Both the position numbers and the translations under genes were made by a program. This document shows positions 46,976 to 56,769 of a DNA stretch of 64,000 nucleotides, one piece after another. The DNA comes from Boothiomyces macroporosus. Taxonomy: Eukaryota; Chytridiomycota; Chytridiomycetes; Rhizophydiales; Terramycetaceae. Each line of letters starts with the position of its first letter. Position 1 is the stretch's first letter. The notes beneath the pieces were generated by a model. The model made no database searches, had not been told where the DNA came from, and saw only the letters and a list, made by a program, of their open reading frames with translations. The stretch covers positions 1-64,000 of the forward strand of contig JADGKB010000033.1 in the NCBI GenBank assembly GCA_027604185.1. The letters are read 5' to 3'.

Positions 46976-48612
46976 ATGAAGGTTGTGCTGGAAAGCTTGC
47001 AGTCACCGAGCTTTGGTAATATAAATTTGACAGAGAGAAAAGATGCGGATGCAGATTGTATTTGTATTATGGGGTTTCATGGTGTTTCTGATTCCCATCT
47101 GGTTATCATTGACCCAGGTTCAACGCTCTCCAATTCCACATGAAGAAATACAAGGATTGACTGTAACTATATTTAACATCAGTGGGACTCTTTAATTAAT
47201 TTGGAAATTAATATAAAGTCCAATTTGAAACAGGATGAGTTGTTGGATATTCAAAAGGAAGCAAATGCAATACTGGATCAATCCAAAGTACACCTCAGCA
47301 TCAACGAGCAAGAGCTAAAAGTTGATATACCTGGAAGATATGCACTAGAAATCATATGCGCTCAAGAAAATGTTATTGAAGTTAAGGAGACACGTAGAAT
47401 TGTTCTAAAGTTGCAGGATTGCTCTACAGGTATAATTTGCTAACGAGATTCAATGAAATACAAGGCAGTTTCAGTGCTGTCAACTATATTTGCAGAAAAA
47501 TACCAACTGGAGAAGGAAAAGATCAAAGTCTTGAAATATTCTGCAGAGTACCAAGTAGTATTCAGCTTACTGGTGGGAAACCCTGCTGATGGTCCGATTA
47601 ATTGGAATATACAACCGGTTATTGACAGTTATTTTGCACCAATGATCTCAAGAATATCAAATTTAACCTCGTTCAGTGTCAGCTCGCAAACACAATACTA
47701 TTCGTCACTACCTTTATCACCACCCAAAGTAAATATTGATGGGAAAAACATGTTTAAATTGTATCCAAAGGATTTGACACATTTTATAAATTCTGCAGAA
47801 TGGAATTTGGGTAACTTGTGTTAATTTTAGCTTCTGCTGTGTCTTCAAGCCCGCCAATTCACTTCATTGTTTATGTACCTCCCAGAAAGGCTAGCCCGCT
47901 TCAAATTTTTAGGAATGATGGAACATTGTTGGATTCAAACGCTTTTTTGATTCCTCAGTGGGGTGGTATTGTCATTAGGGATCCACAAAGTGAATTTAGC
48001 ATAGAAGAACTACACTCTTTGATGGAGATTTTTGCTCAACAACTTCGACAACTTTTGGGTGTAAGTCCAATCGAAGCATCAAAAATCAGAAAGTTGTTGG
48101 TAGCATTGATCTCATTTAGAAAAACTTTAAAGTAATCGTGGAACCCCCACAATTTGGAATAACTGACTGGGAATTGGATAAATTAATCCGTAATAGGATT
48201 AATCAAAATGTTGTGAATGCCATGTCTACATTAAATTCCTTGTCAAATTTGCTGTCAACAATGTCCAACATGGCGGTACTGTCGCATATTACGGAACTGG
48301 TAACAAGCTCGTTAGATTCCATCAAAGCGGTAAGGATAGTCTCACATTAGGTTTCACACCTTTTAGCTTCAGGCGAATTCAATTTTGCAGCATCGCAAGC
48401 TAAATCAGCGGTTGCAAATGCTGAAAAAGCCTTTTTTGACCCAACGATGGTATCGTTGTTGTATTTCCCTTTGGAACACATGCTCGCTATCTATACGTAA
48501 GTTTCGTTAACATAGACCATTCTTCCTTCCTATCGCCATGCCTCTAATCTCTGCACTAGTAAAGGAGTTGAAAATATTAAAGAATGCCAAAAGAAAAGTA
48601 AAAACAGAATAA
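46976..48612 (+). CDS. GPI17: GPI transamidase subunit PIG-S/GPI17
   Basis: ER subunit of the complex that attaches GPI anchors. Seven introns (18-22 nt). An N-terminal helix (VFVLWGFMVFLIPIWLSLTQ) is followed by a lumenal domain with the family blocks LTHFINSAEWNLASAVSSSP, FIVYVPPRKASPLQIF, SNAFLIPQWGGIVIRDP and FAQQLRQLLGV, and a C-terminal helix at YTPFFLPIAMPLISALVKE. The first exon (MKVVLESLQSPSF) depends on a 22-nt intron ending acagagag, which is less certain. The stop lies 4 bp from the convergent ZIM17 stop, the tightest spacing in the window. Confidence 0.9.
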
Positions 48613-48616
48613 TATA

Positions 48617-49045
48617 TTACTTTTCCAGTTCATCGATTACTTTGGGAATAAACTCCTCCATCCCTACTGCATCCGCCTCATCGCCAGTGGTAGCAATTCC
48701 TTTAATTTTAGGGTCAAACTGCACTCTCTTTACTGATTCCCCTTTTGCTTTTAAAATATCTTCGATTGTTCCTGGTGGAGACTGTGAATCAAACCACCCT
48801 AGATGGTCCGCAATCAAGTGCGTATTTTTGCATCCATCGCATTTGATCATGACTACTCCCTTTGTGTATGCAAGCTTAGACATTGACTTGAATTGTCTGT
48901 GGTTGCACACTTTGCATGTGAAGCCAATTATTAGTCTGTCCTGAGGAGTGGTAGAGTTGAATCGAATATTCGTATACCTTGTTATTACAGGGCGTCTTGC
49001 GGGAAATTTAATTGCTCTGGATAGCACTGTTATTCTCTTGAGCAT
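48617..49045 (-). CDS. ZIM17: Mitochondrial Hsp70 escort protein ZIM17 (DNL zinc finger)
   Basis: Keeps mitochondrial Hsp70 soluble during import. 142 residues without an intron. The N-terminus is a mitochondrial presequence (MLKRITVLSRAIKFPARRPV). The zf-DNL domain is GFTCKVCNHRQFKSMSKLAY, GVVMIKCDGCKNTHLIADHL and GWF with two CxxC pairs. An acidic tail follows. It implies import-competent mitochondria with matrix Hsp70. The divergent ATG of NOP14 is 21 bp away. Confidence 0.95.
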   Translation of the reverse strand: MLKRITVLSRAIKFPARRPVITRYTNIRFNSTTPQDRLIIGFTCKVCNHRQFKSMSKLAYTKGVVMIKCDGCKNTHLIADHLGWFDSQSPPGTIEDILKAKGESVKRVQFDPKIKGIATTGDEADAVGMEEFIPKVIDELEK

Positions 49046-49066
49046 TTTTTTTATTTTTTTTTGAAA
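49046..49066. promoter_or_regulatory. 21-bp bidirectional promoter between ZIM17 and NOP14
   Basis: The complete interval between divergent start codons is ttttttta followed by ttttttttttgaaa-like sequence, that is T-tracts and GAAA. There is no room for a TATA box plus 5' UTR outside coding sequence, so leaderless or very short-leader mRNAs are likely. Confidence 0.65.
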
Positions 49067-52017
49067 ATGAAACCCTCAAAACCAGAACAAAAAAAAGGAG
49101 GTTCTGCAATTAAGCAGATAAAAGCAAAATTAGCTGCTGCCGGAGTGTTCAACAAGTTACAGAGAGTTTCGAAAAAGGCTTCTCAAAAGTCATTGCAACA
49201 TAGCGCATCAAACAGAAAAGAAGCGAAATCTATCTTGAAAAATCTATCTCAAAAAACCCAAGTTAATAATCCATTCGAACACCGATTTGCAAAGGAAAAG
49301 CACCATGTTGTTGGACGCAATATGAAGGGCGTTGTTGGTAAGCCTGGACAAGTTAGGGCAAGGAACCAGCAAATCAGACAGAATACACTAGCGCTTGAAA
49401 TGAAAAACAAGAATAGAGAAAATGTATTAGTTGACAGGCGGTTTGGTGAACGTGATCCGGGGATGTCTACTGAAGATAAAATGCTGGAAAGATTTATGAA
49501 GGAAAAGACTAAAAAAATGAAATCTGGCACTTCATTCAACTTGGAAGATGACGAGGAAGTTCTTACGCATATGGGGCAGTCCTTGGATAACATCACTAGT
49601 TTTGATGATGCTGGTCTGGAAGAAATGTCAGACGATGGCAATATTGATCCTTCAATTGTTAAATTTACTCACTTTGGTGGATTCGAGGAAGATAAAGATC
49701 CAAATGTGCGTAAATCCAGAAACGAAATCATGAAAGAGGTCATTCAAAAGTCGAAAATGTACAAAAAGGAACGACAGCGTCAAAAAGAAGAGGACTTGAA
49801 TATTGCTGAAGAAGTTGATGCAGATTTAGATACTATTCGTGGGTTGCTTGCACCGATGACAGACGTTTTACCTGCTTCTGAAGGAAAAATGAAGGTTTCC
49901 GCCGGAAGATTGGCACTTATTTCCGGTAAAACACCAGATGAAATACCTCAGGAAGCCATGGAATTTGTGAAGCCAAAAGCTGATGAAGACTATGACAGAT
50001 TTGTCAGAGAAATGCAGTATGATAGAAGAGCAAAGCCTACTGATCGTACTAAAACCGAAGAAGAACTTGCACAAGAGGCTAAAGAAGAATTGGAAAAGTT
50101 GGAAGCTGACAGAATCAGACGTATGGAAGGTAAAGAGGTCGAAGATGGCGGAAAAAAGAAAAAGTTCAAGCGTGAACATCGGGAAAGTCAAGCTGATGAT
50201 CTTGGATATGAAGAAATGCCAAAGCCAGAAGCAATACAACCTTTGACATACAAAGATGGTGTTCTAGTCAACAAAGAAATATTCATGAAACCAAAGCGAC
50301 AAGATTCTGACGAGGAAGACTCTGAAGAAACCTCTGAGGGCTCAAGCGATGGAGAGTCCGAAGGGTCAAGCGATGAAGAGCAAGATGAAGATGGTAGTTC
50401 TGAAACCCAAAGTGAAAATGTTGAAAGTGGAGATGAGGAGTTTTTTGATGGCATTGAAGATTCCAAAATTATCGAAGGTTTCCAAAATGAAGATCTAGAA
50501 AATGATGAATCTGACGAAAACTATCAAACTGCGCTGGAAGATATGTATGATGAAAGTGATGAGGAGGCTTCAAATAAAGCAGCAAGCAAAAAAAGAAGTG
50601 TGGAATCCTCAAAAGCAGCAGCAGAACTTCCTTATACATTTGCAGCACCTGAAACTTACCAACAATTTTTAGAACTAATAGATGGCAGGCCTTTTGAAGA
50701 TCAAAAAACCATTTTCAACCGTATATTGATTTTGTATCACACTAAATTATCCAAAGACAATATCATAATACAGGAAAGGCTAATGGAGTTTGTTCTAGAG
50801 CATATTATTCATGTTGGCAGTAGCATTCCTTTTGATTATCAATTACTACAGTTTTATCAAAAACAAAGTGTGCTCTTGTGTAGGAAATTCCCTGGGAAGT
50901 CTGCTGCATGGTATCGTTCATTTGTTCATACATTGAATGATAAATTAAACAAATCTTTGTCCAAGCATCCGAAAAAGAGTGGTATTTTATTTTTGATCAT
51001 AGCATTCCCGTCTCCAGGTGAACTGTTAATTCTTCGAAACGTCGCAGAGTAGAATTTTTTTAATTGTAGTATCTTTTCCACCTCTGATTTACAGCACACA
51101 GTTGTTACTCCATGCATGCTTTTGCTTGCGCAATATTTGGAGCAATCTCCAATTATTAATATTAAGGATGCTGTTTCTGGTATGATACTGTGCAATATCT
51201 TTTATAGAGTAAGTTTGAACTAACCATAGTACGTGACTCTATCCAAGAGATTTGTTCCAGAAATCATGAACTATTTGAATTTTATTGTTTTACATACACT
51301 TGATATCAATGAAAAGCAAGAGAGAAGAAAGATCCACACACTAAAGAATCTACAAGCAAATCTAAAGATCGAAGACTTTGGTATCGACTTTTCAAACATT
51401 GAATTTGATGGCATATACAATACTTTTGTTATTGAAGAAACGGATGAGCTGCGTCTTGCCATCCTTGGAGAAGCTCTTGTAATGTTAAAGTTACTATGTA
51501 AGCTCTATTCAGAATCTACTGTCACCATAGAATTATTTGATTCTCTATCTTGTAGTATTTTGGAAGCTGTCCCTGAGGGTTGTAATGATAAACTAAAGGT
51601 AAGCCTAATTAATCCTAGGTGATCTTGGAGTCGTACAAGCGAACTGTTTTACCTTTAGTAGATAGTGCCAAATTAAAGCGAAGGCCGCTACAATATCAAA
51701 AAAGGAAGGCAATGCCTATCAAGACTTACAATCCTAAATTCCATGTTGGCTACTCGCTTGACAAGAAGTATGATCCAGATAGAGATCGCGCTGAACAAAG
51801 CAAGCTCAAGGCCGAGTACAAGAAAGAGTTTAAAGGAGCTGTTCGTGAGCTCCGCAAAGATGCTGCGTTCTTGGGTAGAGCGAAAGTTGAAAAGATTAAA
51901 GAGAAGGATAGAGAATACAAGAAGAAGATGGATAAAATCAAGGGTATCCTAGCCGAGCAAGAAGGGGCAATGCGGGGGTATGAAAAGGAGGCCAAGAAGG
52001 GGAAAAAGAAACGCTAA
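49067..52017 (+). CDS. NOP14: SSU processome protein NOP14
   Basis: Nucleolar factor for 18S rRNA maturation. Start MKPSKPEQKKGGSAIKQIKA (an upstream TTG is not needed). A long first exon to about 50981 has the family blocks NPFEHRFAKEKHHVVGRNMK, RKSRNEIMKEVIQKSKMYKK and an acidic stretch (SDEEDSEETSEGSSDGESEG). Four introns (50982-51002, then 21, 21 and 20 nt) reach ILRNVADIFSTSDLQHTVVT and the C-terminal NPKFHVGYSLDKKYDPDRDR..KKEFKGAVRELRKDAAFLGR, the NOP14 signature. Intron 50982-51002 has length divisible by three with no stop. The end is very basic (EAKKGKKKR). It works with UTP13 (32089-34533). Confidence 0.95.
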
Positions 52018-52047
52018 TAAAGTTTGTCTTAATTTTTTTAGATCTCC

Positions 52048-53973
52048 ATGGGAGAATCAGTTGAAGAAAAGGCTGCGAGGTTGGCATTAGAAAAGTACAT
52101 CAATGACAAGCCGAATGACTCTGGATTAAGGGAAATCGTGGAGCAATGCAAACCACATTTGACATTTGTTGAAATCTGTGGGCAATTAAACATTCCCATT
52201 AACGACACTCCAAAACAGAAAAAGAGGACGTACATTCGGCCCTATGCTTCTCCACAGTTTGTTGGGATGCCTGTGAGTGCTGAACCTGAAATAATTCCTG
52301 CTCGTCAATCACCTCTGCGGAAGAGATTGGATTTTAAAGACCAGGATCAAGAAAAGGATGTTGAAATAATATTGCCAGACGATATAGAAAAGTTGGCACA
52401 GAAAAGAGTAGAAGAATTCATTTTAATTCAACCTGAGGAGTCTGGGATTAGAGATGTTGTAGAAAAGTGCAAACCTCATTTCACATTCCTGGAAATATGC
52501 GAACAATTGGAGATTGATGTAGCGTATGAATATAACTAACTCAGTGACTTGCTTGAAATGAGAGAGACGGAAGCACACGCTCCAGTTCCTTCAATATCAC
52601 CCAAGGAATCGGATAAGCAGCCTGAAATGACTGTACCAGATACAAGCTTTGAAAATACAGAGCTGGAAAATATAACGCATGAAAGGAACACAATCGATGA
52701 TCCTCTATTGGATATAAATAGCTTAAAGAAGTGGGACTCAAAGTTTGTCAATGCAGTATTTAATGGTATAAACGGCTTGGACAAATTACTACCGACTTCC
52801 TTTCATCAATTTTTCTATGACATGCTATTACATACTGCATTAGTTGTGGACCCAACAGCCATCCATTCAGATTTACCAGCACTGGAAAAGTTATATCCTT
52901 CTAATGTGGATGGGATTGACCAGTTGACTAATTTTAAGATAAGGAAGCTTTGTGAAGATATTATTTTTGATGTAAAGACGACTTTTTTGGCCAAACCGCT
53001 CTCCAGGGATGCCTCAACAATGACAGCCGCTACCAAATATACCAGTAAAGCAACGGGAACCACTGATCTTATTAAAAATCGTTCTACTGGTGTAAACACT
53101 GATAAATTGAAGACACATGAAGTTTCAACAAGTACGTCAAGGAAAAAAATTCAAGAGATAGGAACAAATACAGAACAAAAAGAGTTTACCTCCAGAGCCA
53201 CTGCAACTGGTAGAAATGATTTTTCAAAGTCAATTGCCGTCAATACCGAAAGTACTTGGAACAGTGATACCGTAAAAACTCTAGCTATTCTCCCAGAACC
53301 AGTTCAAAAAGAACACGATGCTTACTCACAGCCTAGTTCAGAGACAAACCAGAAAGTAGTTGAACCAATAAGAAAGAGAGAAGGTTCAAACGAATCCGCA
53401 CCAAAACGGCTGAAAACTGACACTGATGGCAAGAGCATCAACCTAACAATGAAAGTTCAACAAGGAAATATTTTGAAAGATATACAAGCAAAAATACATT
53501 CAGATACCAAAAATAACAGCATTCGACAGAATTCTGTCCAGAACAGTAACATAAACAAGGTCAAAAATAATTCAAATGTTTCGGTCAGACAAGAGTCCAC
53601 TCCAGATGCGAGGACTGTTCCAGTTAAAAAAGTTGATGCCCAAATAGAAAACACATCCTTGAAAAGAACAAGCGCGCCCGTAGTTTTAGAAACCCCAGCA
53701 CCCAAACCAGTAAAATCTGCATTTGCGATTGATCAAGAACGATACATCCACTCAATTAAAGCTGACATTCAAAGATCAATTAAAAATGATGAAAGACGGC
53801 ATTTGCTAATGAGGAAGTTTGCAAATACTGTAAAGCTGACCTAATCTAGATGGAAGAGGATTATTCAGAAGAAGGGGAAATACAGTACGAAGAGAATAAC
53901 ATGGAGGACTACCCTACCTTTGACGCAGAGACATTAGCAAAAGCAAAAGTATTGAAAGCATTAGCAAAGTAAA
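52048..53973 (+). CDS. Unidentified protein with duplicated N-terminal helical motif
   Basis: Start MGESVEEKAARLALEKYIND. Two introns (21 nt near 52519-52539 and 20 nt GTAAAGCTGACCTAATCTAG near 53830-53849) join three exons; the last adds an acidic end (MEEDYSEEGEIQYEENN). Residues about 7-50 and 115-160 are an obvious internal repeat: SGLREIVEQCKPHLTFVEIC and SGIRDVVEKCKPHFTFLEIC. A predicted helical block follows (FVNAVFNGINGLDKLLPTSF) and then a long Ser/Thr/Lys-rich disordered region with repeated GTNT/STGVNTD peptides. No family recognised; a nuclear adaptor is a guess from composition (APKRLKTD patch). Confidence 0.7.
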
Positions 53974-54004
53974 ATAAAACAGTATCTTTATTACTACAGC
54001 ATCC

Positions 54005-55074
54005 CTAATTCCATGTATTGACAATTCGTTGAGCAATTAATTCTTGCGCTCGGAAGCTAACATTAGAAATAGTTACCTAGCTTTCAAAATAGCTATCCCA
54101 GTTTTGATAGCCAAGCATGCCCCAAATCCAGAGAGAAACAAGACACCCATTACTCTTAAAAACTTGGAATAGCTACTATTAATCAAACTTACAAGTAAGT
54201 TTCTTCAGAAAACAAGCCAGTGATGAAAGCGTCAATGTCAAAAAACTCGTTTTTGAAATTTTGAAGATAAATTTTCAGCAACTCTTCCAAAGTAGGAGGT
54301 TCTTCTGGTGGAGGAATCTTCTTTGGAATGCTTTCTTGATTTACTGTATGATCTATATTAGTTTGCTCGCACCTGCTGAGTGAGAATTGTCATCCACGAT
54401 TTGAATATCAGTGAGAGTATCTTCTTCGCTCAACTTTGCACTCTTTTTTCCAATTGCAAATACCAAGGTATCAAGTTGGGGATCAGAAATTTTAGTCGCT
54501 TCCGCTGACTTTACATCTTGATGTTCGAGATCAGAGTGAAAATTTGAGATATCCAAATCGGAAAGTAGAATTGGTAGTAATTTCGGAGATCCAGTTTCTG
54601 GTATATCACTGTCTATTTTTGCAAATGAGCCTCGACTTGATGTGCGGTCCATCATTATAAAGCTTCCCAAAATGTCTTGAGAGGGAGAGTTGTTGAATTT
54701 TTCAGGATATTTGTTTGCAAGTACTGCGGCTCTAAAAGGTTGATCCATGATCGAATGAAATTGTGTAGGTATAGATTTTCTGGAAATTCCTAATCCCAAA
54801 AGTCCTCCAACATTATCTGTTTTTGAGGCTTCCATTTCGCTTCCATGTAGCGATACAATTTCTAATGAATCGGAATCGCTAGAATCTCCATGAGTGTTTT
54901 TCTTGTTAACTTGAACCCACGACCCTACGGTTAAATTAGAATACAATCGATTGGCTGAATAGTCTGAGGTGGGGTGGGAACTCTAAGAGGTCTTGAGAGG
55001 TTGATGGTCGATAGTGCTGTATTTTGTTCTCTCTGATAGGATATTTCGTAGGTTTTTAATTCTTTTCTTTCCAT
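54005..55074 (-). CDS. Unidentified tail-anchored-like membrane protein
   Basis: ATG 55072-55074 gives MERKELKTYEISYQREQNTA. Four 20-nt introns join a short Pro-rich segment (RPLRVPTPPQTIQPIDWSWV), a Ser/Asp-rich linker, the conserved-looking PPPEEPPTLEELLKIYLQNF-KNEFFDIDAFITGLFSEE and one C-terminal hydrophobic helix (VMGVLFLSGFGACLAIKTGI) before a short tail ending RIVNTWN. The architecture suggests a cytosolic domain anchored by its C-terminus (mitochondrial outer membrane, ER or peroxisome). I recognise no family. Confidence 0.65.
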
Positions 55075-55205
55075 TTGAGGCTAACTTGGAGAATGAAAAG
55101 CTTATTTTGTGGTTCAAGATCAGGAGTGAAGTCATGTGACTAAGCCTCACCACCTGCTGATAACAATTAAAAAATGACCACAACATTGTTGAAAAATCTA
55201 GTTTA

Positions 55206-56645
55206 TTATTCCCATAATCCTGCATAGGAACCTCGTAGGTTGAGTTGTAAGGGTCCGCCGCAAGTGAATAGACGGCTTCCAGAGGAATCGTACGCCATTG
55301 AATAGACCGCATTGTACACTGGGATTCCTTGAAAGTGCCTTTGAAATATAACATCCTTATCCAGCCATCCAGATCCAGATTGTTGAAATAGTGATTTTGA
55401 GGGTGAGGTTGAGGGCCCTTGCCATTCGAGATACCTTTGAACGCGGAGGTCATAGAATGAAATTCTGCCCAACCCACCCCCAATGGTTAGCAAACTATTC
55501 ATTGTACACAACGACCTCACACCCCAGCCATCATCTAATGAATCTACTATATGCACAATCTTTCCAATTCTGGGGTCAATCAGGCTGACATGGGATTGTG
55601 AGCCCACACCAATCAAGTGATTGCTGGTGTCCAGTCCTAAACAAACAGTCTCATTTGTGTAATACAAAGGCACGGAATTTGTCACGGTGCATTCTTTTGA
55701 GTCCCAAATCTTTACTGTGCCATCGGCGGATAAGGTAAAGATATTGTGTGAGGACCTGTCAAATGCCAAGTCTCTTACTTTCTGGTCGTGCCTTATCAGA
55801 GAATTAGCTGGTTGGTATATTTTTCTTTCAGGTAAATTAAAGCTGTTGTAGGTTGCGAATGGTTCGTGAATTTTCCAAACTTTCAAAGACTTATCGCGAG
55901 ACCCAGACACCAAATTAAAGTCATCCAGCCATGAAATAGAAAAAACCATATCTACATGGCCGTCTAAAATTGCAATGATTTCAAAACTAGGCAGTGAGTA
56001 GATATGGATTGATTCAGAAGGCTTTCCCGCCCCTGCAGCAAGCATGGTTTTAGATGGATTAATGGCAATTGAATGTATTCCAGAGCATTGCATTAATTTA
56101 TAGAGACTGGTTTCTCCGGAAGGCGGATAGTTAATTGTATTACACCCTGGTATTTGAATTTGCTTTTTTGTTTTGACATTCAGCACTATTAATCTTTGAC
56201 ACTTTGTCCCTAAAATTACATGCTCATCATCCAACCATGCACTGGAAAATATTTTGTCTGCACCAGCAAAGTCAAATTCTTCCTGCTTTAAACTGCCTGC
56301 CAATTTCCTAGACGCCATGGATTCCAGAGAATTATTGCACATATTTCTTTGAAGCTCCAATGATGGAAAAGTTGATTCACTTGATATTCTGGAAATGTGA
56401 GAGGTAGAAGGAGGTTGGGAAGGGCGATTTCTAACTGGATATTGGTACATCCAATTGATTATCCTCTTTATTGTATTTGAGCTTTCCGTTGGATTCGCTT
56501 CGCTTGCTGAGGGGCAAGGTCGAGTTTTGGAATTACCAGGGACTTTAATTCCGAGCTCTCGATGCTCGATTTGAATAAATGTGTTATTGTATCTTGTTGG
56601 TGTATCCTCTATAATCTCCTGAGTATCATCTTGTCTAGAGAGCAT
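55206..56645 (-). CDS. DCAF12: DCAF12-like WD40 substrate receptor of CRL4
   Basis: Single exon of 479 residues. After a disordered N-terminus come RKLAGSLKQEEFDFAGADKI and WLDDEHVILGTKCQRLIVLN, matching human DCAF12 (WLNDRQVVVGTKCNTLLVVD). Further blocks are GIHSIAINPSKTMLAAGAGK, ISWLDDFNLVSGSRDKSLKV, VRDLAFDRSSHNIFTLSADG, HVSLIDPRIGKIV, LTIGGGLGRISFYDLRVQRY and the ending SMAYDSSGSRLFTCGGPLQ..GSYAGLWE. DCAF12 recruits C-terminal di-Glu degrons to CUL4-DDB1; the same ligase role is inferred here. Confidence 0.92.
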   Translation of the reverse strand: MLSRQDDTQEIIEDTPTRYNNTFIQIEHRELGIKVPGNSKTRPCPSASEANPTESSNTIKRIINWMYQYPVRNRPSQPPSTSHISRISSESTFPSLELQRNMCNNSLESMASRKLAGSLKQEEFDFAGADKIFSSAWLDDEHVILGTKCQRLIVLNVKTKKQIQIPGCNTINYPPSGETSLYKLMQCSGIHSIAINPSKTMLAAGAGKPSESIHIYSLPSFEIIAILDGHVDMVFSISWLDDFNLVSGSRDKSLKVWKIHEPFATYNSFNLPERKIYQPANSLIRHDQKVRDLAFDRSSHNIFTLSADGTVKIWDSKECTVTNSVPLYYTNETVCLGLDTSNHLIGVGSQSHVSLIDPRIGKIVHIVDSLDDGWGVRSLCTMNSLLTIGGGLGRISFYDLRVQRYLEWQGPSTSPSKSLFQQSGSGWLDKDVIFQRHFQGIPVYNAVYSMAYDSSGSRLFTCGGPLQLNLRGSYAGLWE

Positions 56646-56769
56646 TTAAAAATCAAAGTGCGTTTACGCGAATTATGGTCACGCGAACTTGTCAAATGTA
56701 ATTCCTTAAACATCGTTATGTAATACAATATTAGGCGCGTTAATGGTTTTATTTGCGTATTAAAGGTAT

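Noticed and set aside
54983..55483. 166-codon minus-strand frame
   Set aside because: It overlaps DCAF12 and the neighbouring gene out of frame.
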